DNA of 64,000 nucleotides, taken from positions 97,826,989 through 97,890,988 of the forward strand of contig CAKMRJ010005523.1 in NCBI GenBank assembly GCA_928212115.1. The letters are read 5' to 3'. The notes under the pieces are model-generated. The model had not been told where the DNA came from, did no database searches, and was given only the letters and a program-made list of their open reading frames with translations. The number at the start of each line of letters is the position of its first letter. Position 1 is the stretch's first letter. Positions 49,376 to 61,194 of the stretch are shown in pieces. Origin of the DNA: Lactuca virosa. Its lineage: Eukaryota > Streptophyta > Magnoliopsida > Asterales > Asteraceae. A program made the translations under genes and the position numbers.

Positions 49376-51662
49376 TGTGACACCCAAATTTTTTGCAAAA
49401 ATTTTAAACTTTTAAACCCATCTTAAATTAAATTAAAACAATTGAAATAGTCATAACATAATCCATCAACTTAATAATCATATAAAATAAGTGTGGAAGT
49501 AATAATAATAATAATAATAAGGTCCCAACAAAAATAACTAGTAGCGATGTCCCGGTGCTCCATGTCAAGCCTTAGCCTCTTTAATCTTAACACCTGAAAA
49601 GTTATAAGGGAAAGCGTAAGCACAAAGCTTATTGAATTCAAACACAGACATTGTACTAACATTCATATTTACTAACCCTAATCCATTTTCCAATGATAGT
49701 TGTATAATAAGGGCAGAGAACAAATCAATGCCAATAATACGAGAAGGACTTGTAGGTTTGAACCGCACCGGGAAGATCCCGTATCATTTGGCCCTAATCA
49801 CCGCACCTCATGATGAGTATTACGTTGGTGATATTACCTACCCACCGCACCGGTAAATCCGTATCCTTTGGTGGTGTCCCCATATCCATAATTAGTTACA
49901 TACAGTGCACATGTACGAATTAAAACAATAGTTATATAGCATGCTCTTATAATGAATTTAAATAATCACACACGAGCTAACTAGCAAACACAATCATCAA
50001 TAAAACGGTGTGAGAGAACTCACCTTGAGTGATTAGTAAGGATAGCTAACAATAAAATAATGCTACCAAGCTTGAGCAAACTTCAAAACATCACCTAAGA
50101 AGGACTAAAGGTTAGAAAGGAGAAGTAATGAAGCTATGAGTTGAGAAAAGAGTAATCACAGCAAGGTCTCTAAAACAGACATGCTGTTCAAAACGGATTT
50201 ACTCCAAAATATAAAACAGAAACATAGCTTTAACAAAATTTTATAGGAAACTATGATTGTTCAGGATTCCAGAACTATAAAGAACTCCTTCTAACTCCAA
50301 AAGATGAATTAAATATGAATTTTACAAAATGGTGTATCACTTCTGTCTCCAACAATACAGTCAAGTGATGTTGGCCAATTCTACCCAACTTGTGAGTAGA
50401 ATTCGTCCAAAACAAAATTAAGAGACGTAAAGGACATACAAATGAAAGTCTCAGAGTTGAAATTTAATGAAAATCATCTCCCAAACTCCAGATATAAAAT
50501 TCACATTGTGGACAATCACAGCACTAGCAAAAGCTGGTGACTGCCCACTGATCTGGAGTGTGGATCCATTCTAACCAATTTATAATTGGAAATAACACCC
50601 CATCTGCTCCAGATCTTAAATTCATAATATAAGGAACATATAGAAACTTAGAATCACTCTGGATCCTTTTCCAAGCCTTAGAAATGATGAAAACAAAATG
50701 ACATATCAGAACAGACCCGGATCAGACCTAACAACAAAGATGCCATTCTTTCCCATAGATAAAGTCCTTATCAGTGAGGTTGGCATGCTTAAGAAAGTTA
50801 GCCAACTCAATTTGTGAACTTTTGGAACTAGTTTGGGGTCCGTTTGAGTTCTAGAGCTCAAGATATGAATTTTACAAAATGACTACAGATCTGATGGAAA
50901 ACAGAATCGTAGCCACCCGTGATTCCTTTTTGGCTTATCCATCCTTCTCCCTTTGAAACACATTTTAAGATGTGTTCATCATCCCAATTTAGTCCCCATG
51001 ATCATGGTGGTACTAAAAAGGGTTAGGTATCATTAGGATTTCATTTTTCCACAAGATTGTAATAATAATCAACATGAAAATGAACATAAAGCACATAAAA
51101 TCACCATTCTCCCTTTTAGGGTTTCCATGATCTTTTGCCACATGTAATCCCCTAGATCCATCATCCACCATATATGGGGTGAAGATAGGATCTTGAGATG
51201 ATGTATAACATACAATTACAAATCAAATAGGAAGGAGAAGAAGTGAAGAGGAAATCATAAAACTAGAACAAGGTTATGAATCAAGTTGTAAGAAATGATA
51301 AGGAGGTTCATACCAATACGAATCAAGGCTGGAAATGAACAAGAATTAAGCTCCAAACAACAGCCCCTTGGCTGCTCTTGATCCCAAAGAGAGAGGGGAC
51401 AATTTGAGAGAGAGATGGAGGGTTTAGAGTGTTTTTCTTGTGTGTGTTCCGAATGACTCAATTAATACATTAAGTCCTATTTACTAGATGGACTTGCAAA
51501 TAGGCCCATAGCCCATGGACTTCAATAAAAGGAGTTTACAAGATGATCAAAAGAGTCCAATAACATAAGAAAATCAGACATTGGTTAAATAAATTAACCC
51601 AAGGTTACAAGAATAATTAAATTAAAATAACTAAACGTATCGAGAAAAATCAGGGCGTTACA
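49376..51662 (-). repeat. 3' LTR of G4
   Basis: Minus strand starts TGTAACGCCCTGATTTT and ends TTTGGGTGTCACA. Nearly identical to 55831-58117. One visible difference is a longer ATA run at 49499-49520. The terminal 12 bases before the polypurine side differ slightly (CGAGAAAAATCAGGGCG against CAGAGAAACCAATTTCGGGGCG). Confidence 0.95.
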
Positions 51663-51700
51663 ACTCTCCCCCACTAAGAACGGACTTCGTCCTCGAAGTC
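51663..51700 (-). other. G4 polypurine tract and pol end
   Basis: The minus strand reads TTAGTGGGGGAGAGT before the LTR. The complement of 51683-51700 is GACTTCGAGGACGAAGTC, which codes Asp-Phe-Glu-Asp-Glu-Val, the end of pol. Confidence 0.85.
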
Positions 51701-52288
51701 AACACCTAAAAACAGATCCAGATAGTGAGCCCTCATCTCGCCTTCTGGTTCCCAAGTCCATTTAGAACCCTTCCTATGTTGCCACTACACCTTAACCAGG
51801 TTTATAGTCTTGTTGCGGAGAGCTTTCGTCTTTCGTTCTAAAATAGCGATTGGTTTCTCAACATAATTGAGACGCTCGTCAACCTGTATGTCCTCCAGTG
51901 GTATCACAGTGGTCTCATCAACAAGGCATTTTCGTAACTGATACACGTGAAACATATTATGAATTAGACTAAGCTCGTCAGGTAGCTCTAAACGGTAAGC
52001 CACATTTCCCACACGGGCTATGACCTTGTAGGGTCCAATGAATCGGGGTCCGAGCTTTCCCCGTTTTCGAAATCGAATCACACCTTTCCAGGGGGAGACT
52101 TTGAGCAACACATAATCTCCCACCTGGAACTCAAGATCGGAGCATCTTTTGTCGGCATAACGTTTCTGACGACTCCTTGCTGTAACCAAATGATCCCGAA
52201 TCAGGTCGATTTTCTCTGTAGTCCGAAGCACGATATCGGTACTCCCAAGTACCCTCTGCCAAACCTCACCCCAACAAACGGGCGCCAC
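51700..52288 (-). pseudogene. G4 integrase C-terminal part with chromodomain-like tail
   Basis: Reads CWGEVWQRVLGSTDIVLRTT (the region after the integrase core), then the GPY/F module (RGKLGPRFIGPYKVIARVGN), LSLIHNMFHVYQLRKC, and a chromodomain-like end NYVEKPIAILERKTKALRNK, continuing past a stop near 51785 into a WEPE-type segment. Such tails steer integration to certain chromatin marks. The zinc-binding and catalytic D-D-E parts of integrase are absent: upstream the sequence passes from the end of RNase H to this segment with no space for them. Confidence 0.85.
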
Positions 52289-52996
52289 GAATCATATCTA
52301 ACAAAGACGACACCATCGTCATCCGGAGACACTTAGATCGAATCGGTTCGGCAGATTGTTTACGACTGAGAGCATCAGCTACAACATTAGATTACCGGGG
52401 TGGTAGTGAATTTCACAATCATAATCTTTTACCACATCCAACCATCTGATCTGCCTCATGTTCAAATCCCGCTACTCGAACAAGTATTTCAGACTCTTAT
52501 GGTCAGTGTATATGATACACTTCACTCCATAGAGATAGTGTCTCCAAATCTTAAGAGCGAAAACAACAGCCCCAAGCTCCAAATCATGAGTGGGGTAGTT
52601 TCGTTCGTGGCGTTTCAGCTATCGGGAGGCATAGGCTATCACCCTGTCCCGTTGCATTAACACGACACCAAGACCCTAAAGCGATGCATCACAATAAACC
52701 ACCATATCCTCAACCCCATCAGGTAAGGCCAAAATCGGAGCATCACACAATCGTTTCCTTAACTCATCAAACGTCAGCTCCTGCTCCGGGCCCCAAACGA
52801 ATTTCACTGATTTCTTGGTCAATCGGGTGAGTGGCAAGGCGATTTTAGAGAAATTTTCAATGAACCTATGGTAATAACCGGCTAAACCCAAGAAACTGCG
52901 AATTTCAGAAGGTGTTTTTGGAATCTCCCATTGTTTAACCGCATCAACCTTGGCTTGATCGACCTTAATACCATGTTTGTTTACCACATGCCCCAA
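52289..52996 (-). pseudogene. G4 RT thumb and RNase H
   Basis: 52676-52996 reads HVVNKHGIKVDQAKVDAVKQ, then FLGLAGYYHRFIENFSKIA and VVYCDASL (the RNase H start with its catalytic Asp). The complement of about 52380-52675 continues with HERNYPTHDLELGAVVFALK, then TDHKSLKYLF and a decayed ALSR end. There are several stops (after IAYASR, after LFE). RNase H removes RNA from the hybrid during reverse transcription. Confidence 0.85.
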
Positions 52997-53113
52997 GAAC
53001 TGAACTTCTTCTAACCAAAATTCACATTTTGAGAATTTAGCATAAAGCCTTTCTCTTGCCAGAGTTTCCAGAATCTCCCGAAGGTGTTGCTCATACTCCT
53101 CTTTGGTCTTAGA

Positions 53114-53520
53114 CTAGACCAAGATGTCATCAATGAACACTATGACCGAACGGTTAAGCATCGGGCTACACACCCGATTCATGAGATCCATAAACGCTGC
53201 GGGTGCATTGGTGAGCCCAAAAGGCATCACCACGAACTCAAAATGCCCATAACGAGTACGGAATGCTGTTTTCTCAATGTCTTCTTCACGAACCCGCATC
53301 TGATGGTAACCGCAACGTAAATCAATCTTGGAGAACCAAGACGCTCCCTGAAGCTGATCGAAAAGATCGTCAATACGTGGAAACGGGTACCTATTCTTTA
53401 TCGTGCGCTTGTTTAGCTCCCTATAATCAATACACATTCGATGGGATCCATCTTTCTTCTTCACAAAGAGAATAGGAGCACCCCATGGCGAGCAGCTTGG
53501 CCGTATAAACCCTTTATCAC
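53114..53520 (-). pseudogene. G4 reverse transcriptase core
   Basis: After a one-base frame change from protease comes KGFIRPS..SPWGAPILFVKKKDG. The frame 53114-53464 carries MCIDYRELNKRTIKNRYPFP, then SKIDLRCGYHQMRV (first catalytic Asp in SKIDL; most relatives have SKIDLRSGYHQ), MPFGLTNAPAAFMDLMNRV, and the catalytic FIDDILV. A stop (53111-53113) follows FIDDILV where relatives have Tyr-Ser-Lys. Catalytic residues are intact but the frame is not. Confidence 0.9.
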
Positions 53521-54152
53521 CCTAGTTCCTGAAGTTGATCTTGGAGCTCTTTCATCTCAGGTGGTGCCAAGCGGTAAGGAGATTTAGCTACCGGAGTCGC
53601 ACCCAACACCAAATCAATGTGAAACTCCACTTGCCGAATAGGTGGCAAACCAGGGAGTTCCTCCGGAAAGACATGACTAAAGTCGGAAACGATAGGAACG
53701 TCGTCTAGTGCTATAGCAAAAGAACAAGAAGCCATAGCCAGGCGGGGAATGTCCCCCTGAATAATAAGTTCTCCACCTCTAGGGTTTCGAACATGAACTT
53801 GCTTCTTACGACAGTGGATTTCCGCATCAAACGCATCAAGCCAATCCATGCCTACGATAACGCAGAGCTCTCGCATCGCAATAGGGATAAGATCAATAGG
53901 GAATTCAACTCCAGAAAACTCGAGAGTGCAACCCCGATAAACATCGGTGAAATAAATAGTGCGATTGTCGGCAACTTCGACAACCATTGGGCGAGCCAAT
54001 TTTCCGATGCTACGCCCCAAACGATTAATAAACGCGCGAGATACGAAAGAATGGGTAGCACCGCTATCAAACATAACAACAGCGGGCTCGGAATCTAGCA
54101 AATAAGTGCCTGATTCACCACATACAATCATGTAAACAATTCTAACTACCAT
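53517..54152 (-). pseudogene. G4 aspartic protease
   Basis: The 211-residue frame carries the active site VVMFDSGATHSFVSRAFINR, then IGMDWL-type VGMDWLDAFDAEIHC (protease fold end), and the linker FPEELPGLPPIRQVEFHIDL leading to RT. The protease cuts the gag-pol protein. The frame ends in a stop after LQELG, where one base has been lost relative to the following RT. Confidence 0.9.
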
Positions 54153-54215
54153 TTATTAAATAATGCCAGAAGAGAAAGGAAAAAAAAAGAAATTTACCTG
54201 CCATTGTCGCGGTAA

Positions 54216-55326
54216 TCACCGGCTCATCCGCAGTATCTGGTGAGCACGACCTCGTGTCACCATAGTGGGTCCCTTAGAAGACGATGCAATTGCAGGATTT
54301 GTACGCCCGCCTCCTTTACCAGCCTTCAACTTCGGGCATTCGGGCTTCTTGTGTCCCGTCTTGTTGCAGTGATAGCAGACGGGAGCAGCAGAAGTAATCT
54401 GAGGAACTGCACTCGCTGGGGGAGCCCTACAATTCTTCCAATGATGCCCTGGCTTTTTGCAGTTGTAGCATATCAACGGATTTTTCTCGTCCTGACCTAA
54501 AGACGGCCTGTACTCATACCTTGAATTACCACCCTGCTTTTGCTTCTTCTGGGCATCTCCGGATGTCTTGGAGGAGGTGTCATTGGCCTTCCTCTTGGAC
54601 TGGGTCTGCAACTCGATTTCCCTCCTCCTCGCTGCATCCATGATCGCGGATAAAGTCGGGAACTCCTGCATGCTAACGAATTCCCGATCTCGGTACGTAG
54701 ATGGCAGTGTATCGGCTGACCAACCAGGCCTCGTTCCCAGCAAACGAGGGACAAAAAGATAGCATCTCCAAGAACTTGGCGTTCAGGTCGCTAACAGACT
54801 CGGTAGTTTGCTGTAAGGCCATGAACTCTTGCTGCATCCGCTGCTGCTCCACCTTAGGCACATATTGTGCCTCGAACCTCTCCACAAATTGGGCCCAAGA
54901 CATGGCCCTCACTTCTTCTTCGTTTAATAGAGCGGTGATGGTGTTCCACCATGTCTTTCCCCTTTTTCGCAGCTGATTCATGGCGATCACAACTTTGTAC
55001 TGGTCCGGACACCCAACAGTCATGAAGGCGCCCTCAACATCTGACACCCAGTGCTTAGCAGCAACTGGGTCAGATTCACCGTTCCAAAGAGGAGGGCTAC
55101 ACTTGCTGAACTTCTCGAAGTAGTATGCCGAATCCCGAGCGGGCGGAGCCGGTAACGCTCCCCCGGGAATAGCTGCGAGGCGCTCATCCAGAAGAGCACT
55201 GACCTGGTTGATTATGTCATTGGTCACACCCGGGATTAGTTCGTTGAAAGCGTTATTGAATTCCTCAACGACAATGTCCCTAACTTGCTCCATTTGGAGC
55301 TGATTAAGTCGAGCAGGCGGAGCCAT
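54216..55326 (-). pseudogene. G4 gag with two zinc knuckles
   Basis: Starts at the ATG complementary to 55324-55326 (MAPPARLNQLQMEQVRDI). Contains the gag core (AKHWVSDVEGAFMTVGCPDQ, then KRGKTWWNTITALL and MSWAQFVERFEAQYVPK). The frame changes once near 54700-54745 and continues with a Lys-rich region and two intact knuckles: CYNCKKPGHHWKNC and CYHCNKTGHKKPEC. About 370 residues. Apart from the frame change it looks functional. Confidence 0.9.
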
Positions 55327-55815
55327 CTGTATCCGCAGAAGGGAGGAAAATATTTAGAAATAATTCAGCCTAGATGTTTCTAGGAAGACGAAACACTCAG
55401 CTTGCCGAAAATTTCTCAACCTTGCCCCGACCCGAAACCGGCACCGATGTTTCAAATAGTAGGGGCCCTTCTACTACCTTCCACACAAGTTCCAATTTCG
55501 CATTCGCGTCTAGTTTCAAAATTTCCAGCTCGCTCTAGCCGTTAATTTTACAACTCTCTCACATGTTAACCTTAAATAAGTGTGTAATCTAACATTTTAA
55601 GACTAGTAGAATCCAATTCATAGTCAACAATTTAACATAAACATTTAACATAAGAAATAAGGCTTACTTGGCTGGCCGACTGGCACACCGCGACATCTTC
55701 CACTACTAGTCTTCAGAAAGTTTGAAAAATATTTTAAAAAATAAAATAAACTCTTATAGAGCCTCAAATTTGAGTCTAGAACATCCACAAGAATGCCTAG
55801 TTCCCTCAAACTGTG
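55327..55815 (-). other. G4 leader
   Basis: Non-coding 490 bp between the primer-binding site and the gag start. No repeat or structure stood out by eye. Confidence 0.6.
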
Positions 55816-55827
55816 GCTCTGATACCA
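55816..55827 (-). other. G4 primer-binding site
   Basis: The complement is TGGTATCAGAGC, three bases after the 5' LTR end. Confidence 0.9.
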
Positions 55828-55830
55828 ACT

Positions 55831-58117
55831 TGTGACACCCAAATTTTTTTGCAAAAATTTTAAACTTTTAAACCCATCTTAAATTAAATTAAAACAACTG
55901 AAATAGTCATAACATAATCCATCAACTTAATAATCATATAAAATAAGTGCGGAAGTAATAATAATAATAAGGTCCCAACAAAAATAACTAGTAGCGATGT
56001 CCCGGTGCTCCATGTCAAGCCTTAGCCTCTTTAATCTTAACACCTGAAAAGTTATAAGGGAAAACGTAAGCACAAAGCTTAGTGAATTCAAACACAGACA
56101 TTGTACTAACATTCATATTTACTAACCCTAATCCATTTTCCAATTATAGTTGTATAAAAAGGGCAAAGAACGAATCAAGGCTAATAATACGAGAAGGACT
56201 TGTAGGTTTGAACCGCACCGGGAAGATCCCGTATCATTTGGCCCTAATCACCGCACCTCATGATGAGTATTACGTTGGTGATATTACCTACCCACCGCAC
56301 CGGTAAATCCGTATCCTTTGGTGGTGTCCCCATATCCATAATTAGTTACATACAGTGCACATGTACGAATTAAAACAATAGTTATATAGCATGCTCTTAC
56401 AATGAATTTAAATAATCACACACGAGCTAACTAGCAAACACAATCATCAATACAACGGTATGAGAGAACTCACCTTGAGCGAGTAGTAAGGATAGCTAAC
56501 AATAAAATAATGCTACCAAGCTTGAGCAAACTTCAAAACCTCACCTAAGAAGGACTAAATGTTGGAAAGGAGAAGTAATGAAGCTAAGAGTTGAGAACAG
56601 AGTAATCACAGCAAGGTCTCTAAAACAGACCTGCTGTTCAAAACGGATTTACTCCAAAATATAAAATAGAAACATAGCTTTAACAAAATTTTATAGGAAA
56701 CTATGATTGTTCAGGATTCCATAACTATAAAGAACTCCTTCTAACTCCAAAAGATGAATTAAATATGAATTTTACAAAATGGTGTATCACTTCTGTCTCC
56801 AACAATACAGTCAAGTAATGTTGGCCAATTCTACCCAACTTGTGAGTAGAATTCGTCCAAAACAAAATTAAGAGAAGTAAAGGACATACAAATGAAAGTC
56901 TCAGAGTTGAAATTTAATGAAAATCATCTCCCAAACTCCAGATATAAAATTCACATTGTGGACAATCACAGCACTAGCAAAAGCTGGTGACTGCCCACTG
57001 ATCTGGAGTGTGGATCCATTCTAACCAATTTATAATTGGAAATAACACCCCATCTGCTCCAGATCTTAAATTCATAATATAAGGAACATATAGAAACTTG
57101 GAATCACTCTGGATCCTTTTCCAAGCCTTAGAAATGATGAAAACAAAATGACATATCAGAACAGACCCGGATCAGACCTAACAGCAAAGATGCCATTCTT
57201 TCCTATAGATAAATCCTTATCAGTGAGGTTATCATGCTTAAGAAAGTTAGCCAACTCAATTTGTGAACTTTTGGAACTGGTTTGGGGTCCGTTTGAGTTC
57301 TAGAGCTCAAGATATGAATTTTACAAAATGACTACAGATCTGATGGAAAACAGAATCGTAGCCACCCGTGATTCCTTTTTGGCTTATCCATCCTTCTCCC
57401 TTTGAAACACATTTTAAGATGTGTTCATCATCCCAATTTAGTCCCCATGATCATGGTGGTACTAAAAAGGGTTAGGTATCATTAGGATTTCATTTTGCCA
57501 CAAGATTGTAATAATAATCAACATGAAAATGAACATAAAGCACATAAAATCACCATTCTCCCTTTTAGGGTTTCCATGATCTTTTGCCACATGTAATCCC
57601 CTAGATCCATCATCCACCATATATGGGGTGAAGATAGGATCTTGAGATGATGTATAACATACAATTACAAATCAAATAGGAAGGAGAAGAAGTGAAGATG
57701 AAATCATAAAACTAGAACAAGGTTATGAATCAAGTTGTAAGAAATGATAAGGAGGTTCATACCAATACGAATCAAGGCTGGAAATGAACAAGAATTAAGC
57801 TCCAAACAACAGCCCTTTGGCTGCTCTTGATCCCAAAGAGAGAGAGGACGATTTGAGAGAGAGATGGAGGGTTTAGAGTGTTTTTCTTGTGTGTGTTCCA
57901 AATGACTCAATTAACACATTAAGTACTATTTACTAGATGGACTTGCAAATAGGCCCATAGCCCATGGACTTCAATAAAAGGAGTTTACAAGATGATCAAA
58001 AGAGTCCAATAACATAAGAAAATCAGACATTGGTTAAATAAATTAACCCAAGGTTACAAGAATAATTAAATTAAAATAACTAAACGTATCCAGAGAAACC
58101 AATTTCGGGGCGTTACA
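55831..58117 (-). repeat. 5' LTR of G4
   Basis: 2287 bp, the partner of 49376-51662. The minus strand starts TGTAACGCCCCGAAATTGG. Confidence 0.95.
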
Positions 58118-58805
58118 AGGAATCTCACAAAGTGAAAGAGGTCACCAAAACTTCTACTCCGAGGAAATTGCTGCTTCGAGGCTCATGAGCGAGATGTCTA
58201 CGAAAGTTCATTGCATCATGCTCGCGACAATGACCACCGAACTCCAAAAGTCCTACGAGGACTACTACCCCTACGAGATGCATCAAGATTTGATGGATAG
58301 TTACCATCAAAGCACGAGGTAGGAAAGGTACGAGATCATCGCCTCGATGATCACTACCAAAATGAAGGAGGAAGAGTCTGTCACGGCCCACTTGCAGAAA
58401 ATGCAGAGGTATGTGGACCGCTTGCTAAAGTTAAATGTTAACTTCGATGAGGAGCTTGCCATAGATATCATTCTACACTCCTTACCTCGTTGTTACAACC
58501 AGTTTCGTATGACCTACCACATGAACAAGGAGGAGGTCACTCGAAGCAAGCTTCAAGGCCTGTTGAGGACTGCTGAGAATAGTTTGAAAGACAAATCTGT
58601 TGCATCAACTCCTACTGCTTCTGCCCCTGTCTTGGCTATTGGGAAAGGGAAAGGAAAGAAGAGGAAGGCTCCTTCTAAGAGCCACAAGGGTAAACCCCAT
58701 GATGGATCCTCTTCTAGTGGGAACAAAGTTGGTTCTGCTACCCCCTCTTCCAACCCAAAAGAAGTAGAGTGCTTCTACTATCATGACAATGGGCATTGGA
58801 AATGA
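58118..58805 (+). pseudogene. C4 gag, remainder, with a damaged zinc knuckle
   Basis: After G4 the gag frame resumes: MTTELQKSYEDYYPYEMHQD, an in-frame TAG near 58319, then MKEEESVTAHLQKMQRYVDR and LHSLPRCYNQFRMTYHMNKE, the UBN2-type copia gag core, and a Lys/Gly/Ser-rich stretch. The knuckle reads C-F-Y-Y-H-D-N-G-H-W-K-stop-S-C: the second Cys is Tyr and an Arg/Trp codon has become TGA (58803-58805). Part of gag between the start (49307-49375) and 58118 seems to be missing. Confidence 0.8.
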
Positions 58806-59225
58806 AGCTGCCTAAAGTATCTGCGGGACGTCAAGGATGGGAAGATAAAGCCATCCTTCGCAGGTATTTATACCATACAATCTAATAACTCATCACATGC
58901 TATTTCTTGGGTCCTTTGATACAGGATGCGATTTTCACATTTGTTCTGATTTGCAGGGTCTAAGAAGAAGTAGGGATGTGGAGCATGGGAAGATGAACCT
59001 GATCATGGGCAATAGGAAAGTGTCGCCTGTCACCAAGACTGGAGTTTACTCTTTAGTTCTTAGTAGTGGGTTAGGTTTAGATTTAAATGATTGTTGCTAC
59101 TCGTCCAAAATGGCGAGAAACATTATTTCTTTTCATGGTTTGTACCGACAATGTTTTAGATTTTCGTTTAATAATGAAATTGGTTCTATTAATGCTTTCT
59201 TGAATGGTACTTTCTATTTTGAAGC
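58806..59225 (+). pseudogene. C4 protease
   Basis: The frame 58897-59262 holds FDTGCDFHICSDLQGLRRSR, with the catalytic Asp-Thr-Gly at 58918-58926, then GNRKVSPVTKTGVYSLVLSS and LNDCCYSSKMARNIISF, the usual protease end. The frame differs from gag, so at least one shift lies near 58850-58900. Confidence 0.8.
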
Positions 59226-60035
59226 ATGTGCATTGCTTGTAATGGAATATATGAAACTGTGAATATTGTTGATAACTTAGGAAATAATGTGTTGCATATT
59301 GATTCGTCCAATGGTTTGGACAAAGAATGCTTATGGCATTGTCGTCTTGGACATTTCAACAAGAAGCGCATAGCCCAACTCCAAAAGGATGGAGTGTTGG
59401 AGTCATTCGACCTCAAATCGGATGACACGTGCGAATCTTGTTTACTTGGAAAGATGACCAAGTCAGCCTTCACTGGTTCTTGTGAAAGGGGTGAGGGTTT
59501 ATTGGATCTCATACATACGGATGTGTGTGGACCATTTAGATCCACCACAAGGGATGCAAGTCGCTTCTATGTCACTTTTACTGATGATTATAGCAGATAT
59601 GGGTATATCTACTTAATCAAGCACAAGTCAGAAACCTTTGAAAAATTCAAAGAATTTAAACAGGAAGTGGAGAATCAGTTGGGCAGGAAAATTAAGATGC
59701 TCCGATCCGATCGAGGTGGTGAGTACCTTAGTCTTGAATTCCACGACTACGTCCAGGAACGCGGAATCATTTTGCAATTGACGCCGCCTAGGACATCGGA
59801 GCTGAATGGTGTGGCTGAGAGGCGTAATCGAACCTTGTTGGACATGGTTCGTTCCATGATGAGTCGAGCTATGTTACCAATCTCATTCCGGGGGTATGCC
59901 TTAGAGACTGCCGCCCATATCCTTAATCTAGTCCCAACTAAGAAGGTTGCCAAAACACCTCACGAGATGTGGACAGGGAAAGTTCCCTCATTAGCACATA
60001 TCAAGGTTTGGGGTTGCGAGGCTTTCGTAAGATGA
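59226..60035 (+). pseudogene. C4 GAG-pre-integrase and integrase
   Basis: 269 open residues: ECLWHCRLGHFNKKRIAQLQ and CESCLLGKMTKS (zinc-binding H-H-C-C), then the core with all three acidic residues: DLIHTDVCGPF (Asp), MLRSDRGGEYLSLEF (Asp) and ELNGVAERRNRTLLDMVRSM (Glu). It ends HIKVWGCEAFVR with a TGA at 60033-60035, where relatives continue. The copia integrase inserts the DNA copy into the genome. The core looks sound and the break is at its end. Confidence 0.9.
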
Positions 60036-61194
60036 GAGACTCACGACGAAATCGAGCCTCGTAGTGAGCGCTATATTTTCATCGGCTATCCGCAGAAGTC
60101 CTTTGGATATCTCTTCTATATACCGAGTGACAATGTTGTCTTCGTTGCGAGGAGAGGGGTTTTCCGAAAGCGATAACTCATATGCCAAGAGGACAGTGGG
60201 AGGCAAATTGATCTTGAAGAACTTCAAGAATAAAGCAATGAAGGAACCTCTAACATTGGCACTTAACCCGAGGAGAAAAATCATGTTGAACCATTTGACG
60301 AGTCGCTACCTGTTAGACGTTCCAGTATGGTTAATGTTCCACCTGTGTTGTATGGTTTCCATATAACAACTGAAGGTGATACGTTTATTAGTGAAAGCAC
60401 ACTAATAAATTTGGATGAACCTAACAGCTACAGGGAAGCCATGGCATGCCCGGCGTCTGCAAAATGGAAATAGGCAATGGACAGTGAGATTCAGTCCATG
60501 TATGACAATCAAGTTTGGAACTTGGTTGACAAGGTGCTTGGTCGTAAGACGGTCGGGTGCAAATGAATATTCAAGAAGAAGACCGACATGGATAGGAAAA
60601 TGCATATGTGTAAAGACGCGAATGGTTGCGAAGGGCTTTACTCAAACTCCTGGAGTTGACTATGATGAGACCTTTTCACCAGTAGCGAAGATTAAATCTA
60701 TAAGGGTCATGCTAGCCATATCTGCGTTTCATGTTTATGAAATATGGAAGATGGATGTCAAAACTGCTGTCCTTAATAGGAATTTGGCTGAGGATGTTTA
60801 CATGAGTCAGCCAGAGGGTTTTGTCGACGCGAAGCACCCTAATAGAGTGTGTAAGCTTGAGAAATCCATCTATGGACTGAAACAAGCATCTCGCAGATGG
60901 AATCTTTGTTTTGATGAGAAATTCAAAGAGTTTGGTTTCTCGAGAAGCGAGGATGAGTCATGTGTATATGTCAAAGCTAGTGGGAGTATAGTTAGTTTTC
61001 TCGTTTTGTATGTGGATGACATCCTACTCATAGGAAACGACGTCCCAACCTTGCAGGAGGTTAAGTCCTGGCTTGGGAAGTGCTTCGCTATGAAGGACCT
61101 CAGAGAAGCTGCCTATATTCTAGGGATAAGGATTTTGAGAAATAGGAGTAAGAGGATAATAGGACTTAGTCAAAGTACTTGGACAAAGTGTTGA
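60036..61194 (+). pseudogene. C4 reverse transcriptase
   Basis: 60036-60170 keeps the post-integrase motif (SERYIFIGYPQKSFGYLFY). The RT frame 60415-61194 holds TRMVAKGFTQTPGVDYDETF, then SPVAKIKSIRVMLAISA, KMDVKTAVLNRNLAEDVYMS (relatives have KTAFLNG; catalytic Asp present), SIYGLKQASRRWN, and the catalytic LYVDDILLIGND. The N-terminal part is shifted and scrambled (60415-60620), and the frame changes near 61179. Confidence 0.9.

Larger units (their letters stand above)
49376..58117 (-). mobile_element. Ty3/gypsy chromovirus-like element G4, integrase core missing
   Basis: Minus-strand element inside the gag of C4: 5' LTR 55831-58117, primer-binding site 55816-55827, gag 54216-55326, protease 53517-54152, RT 53114-53520, RNase H about 52300-52996, C-terminal integrase part 51700-52288, polypurine tract about 51663-51680, 3' LTR 49376-51662. 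The two LTRs have equal length (2287 bp) and differ at few sites by eye, so the insertion looks recent. The flanks (GTGGG on the left, AGGAA on the right) do not form a duplication. Confidence 0.9.

Noticed and set aside
53793..54098. Plus-strand frame of 101 codons
   Set aside because: It is antisense to the G4 protease, which has clear active-site motifs on the minus strand.
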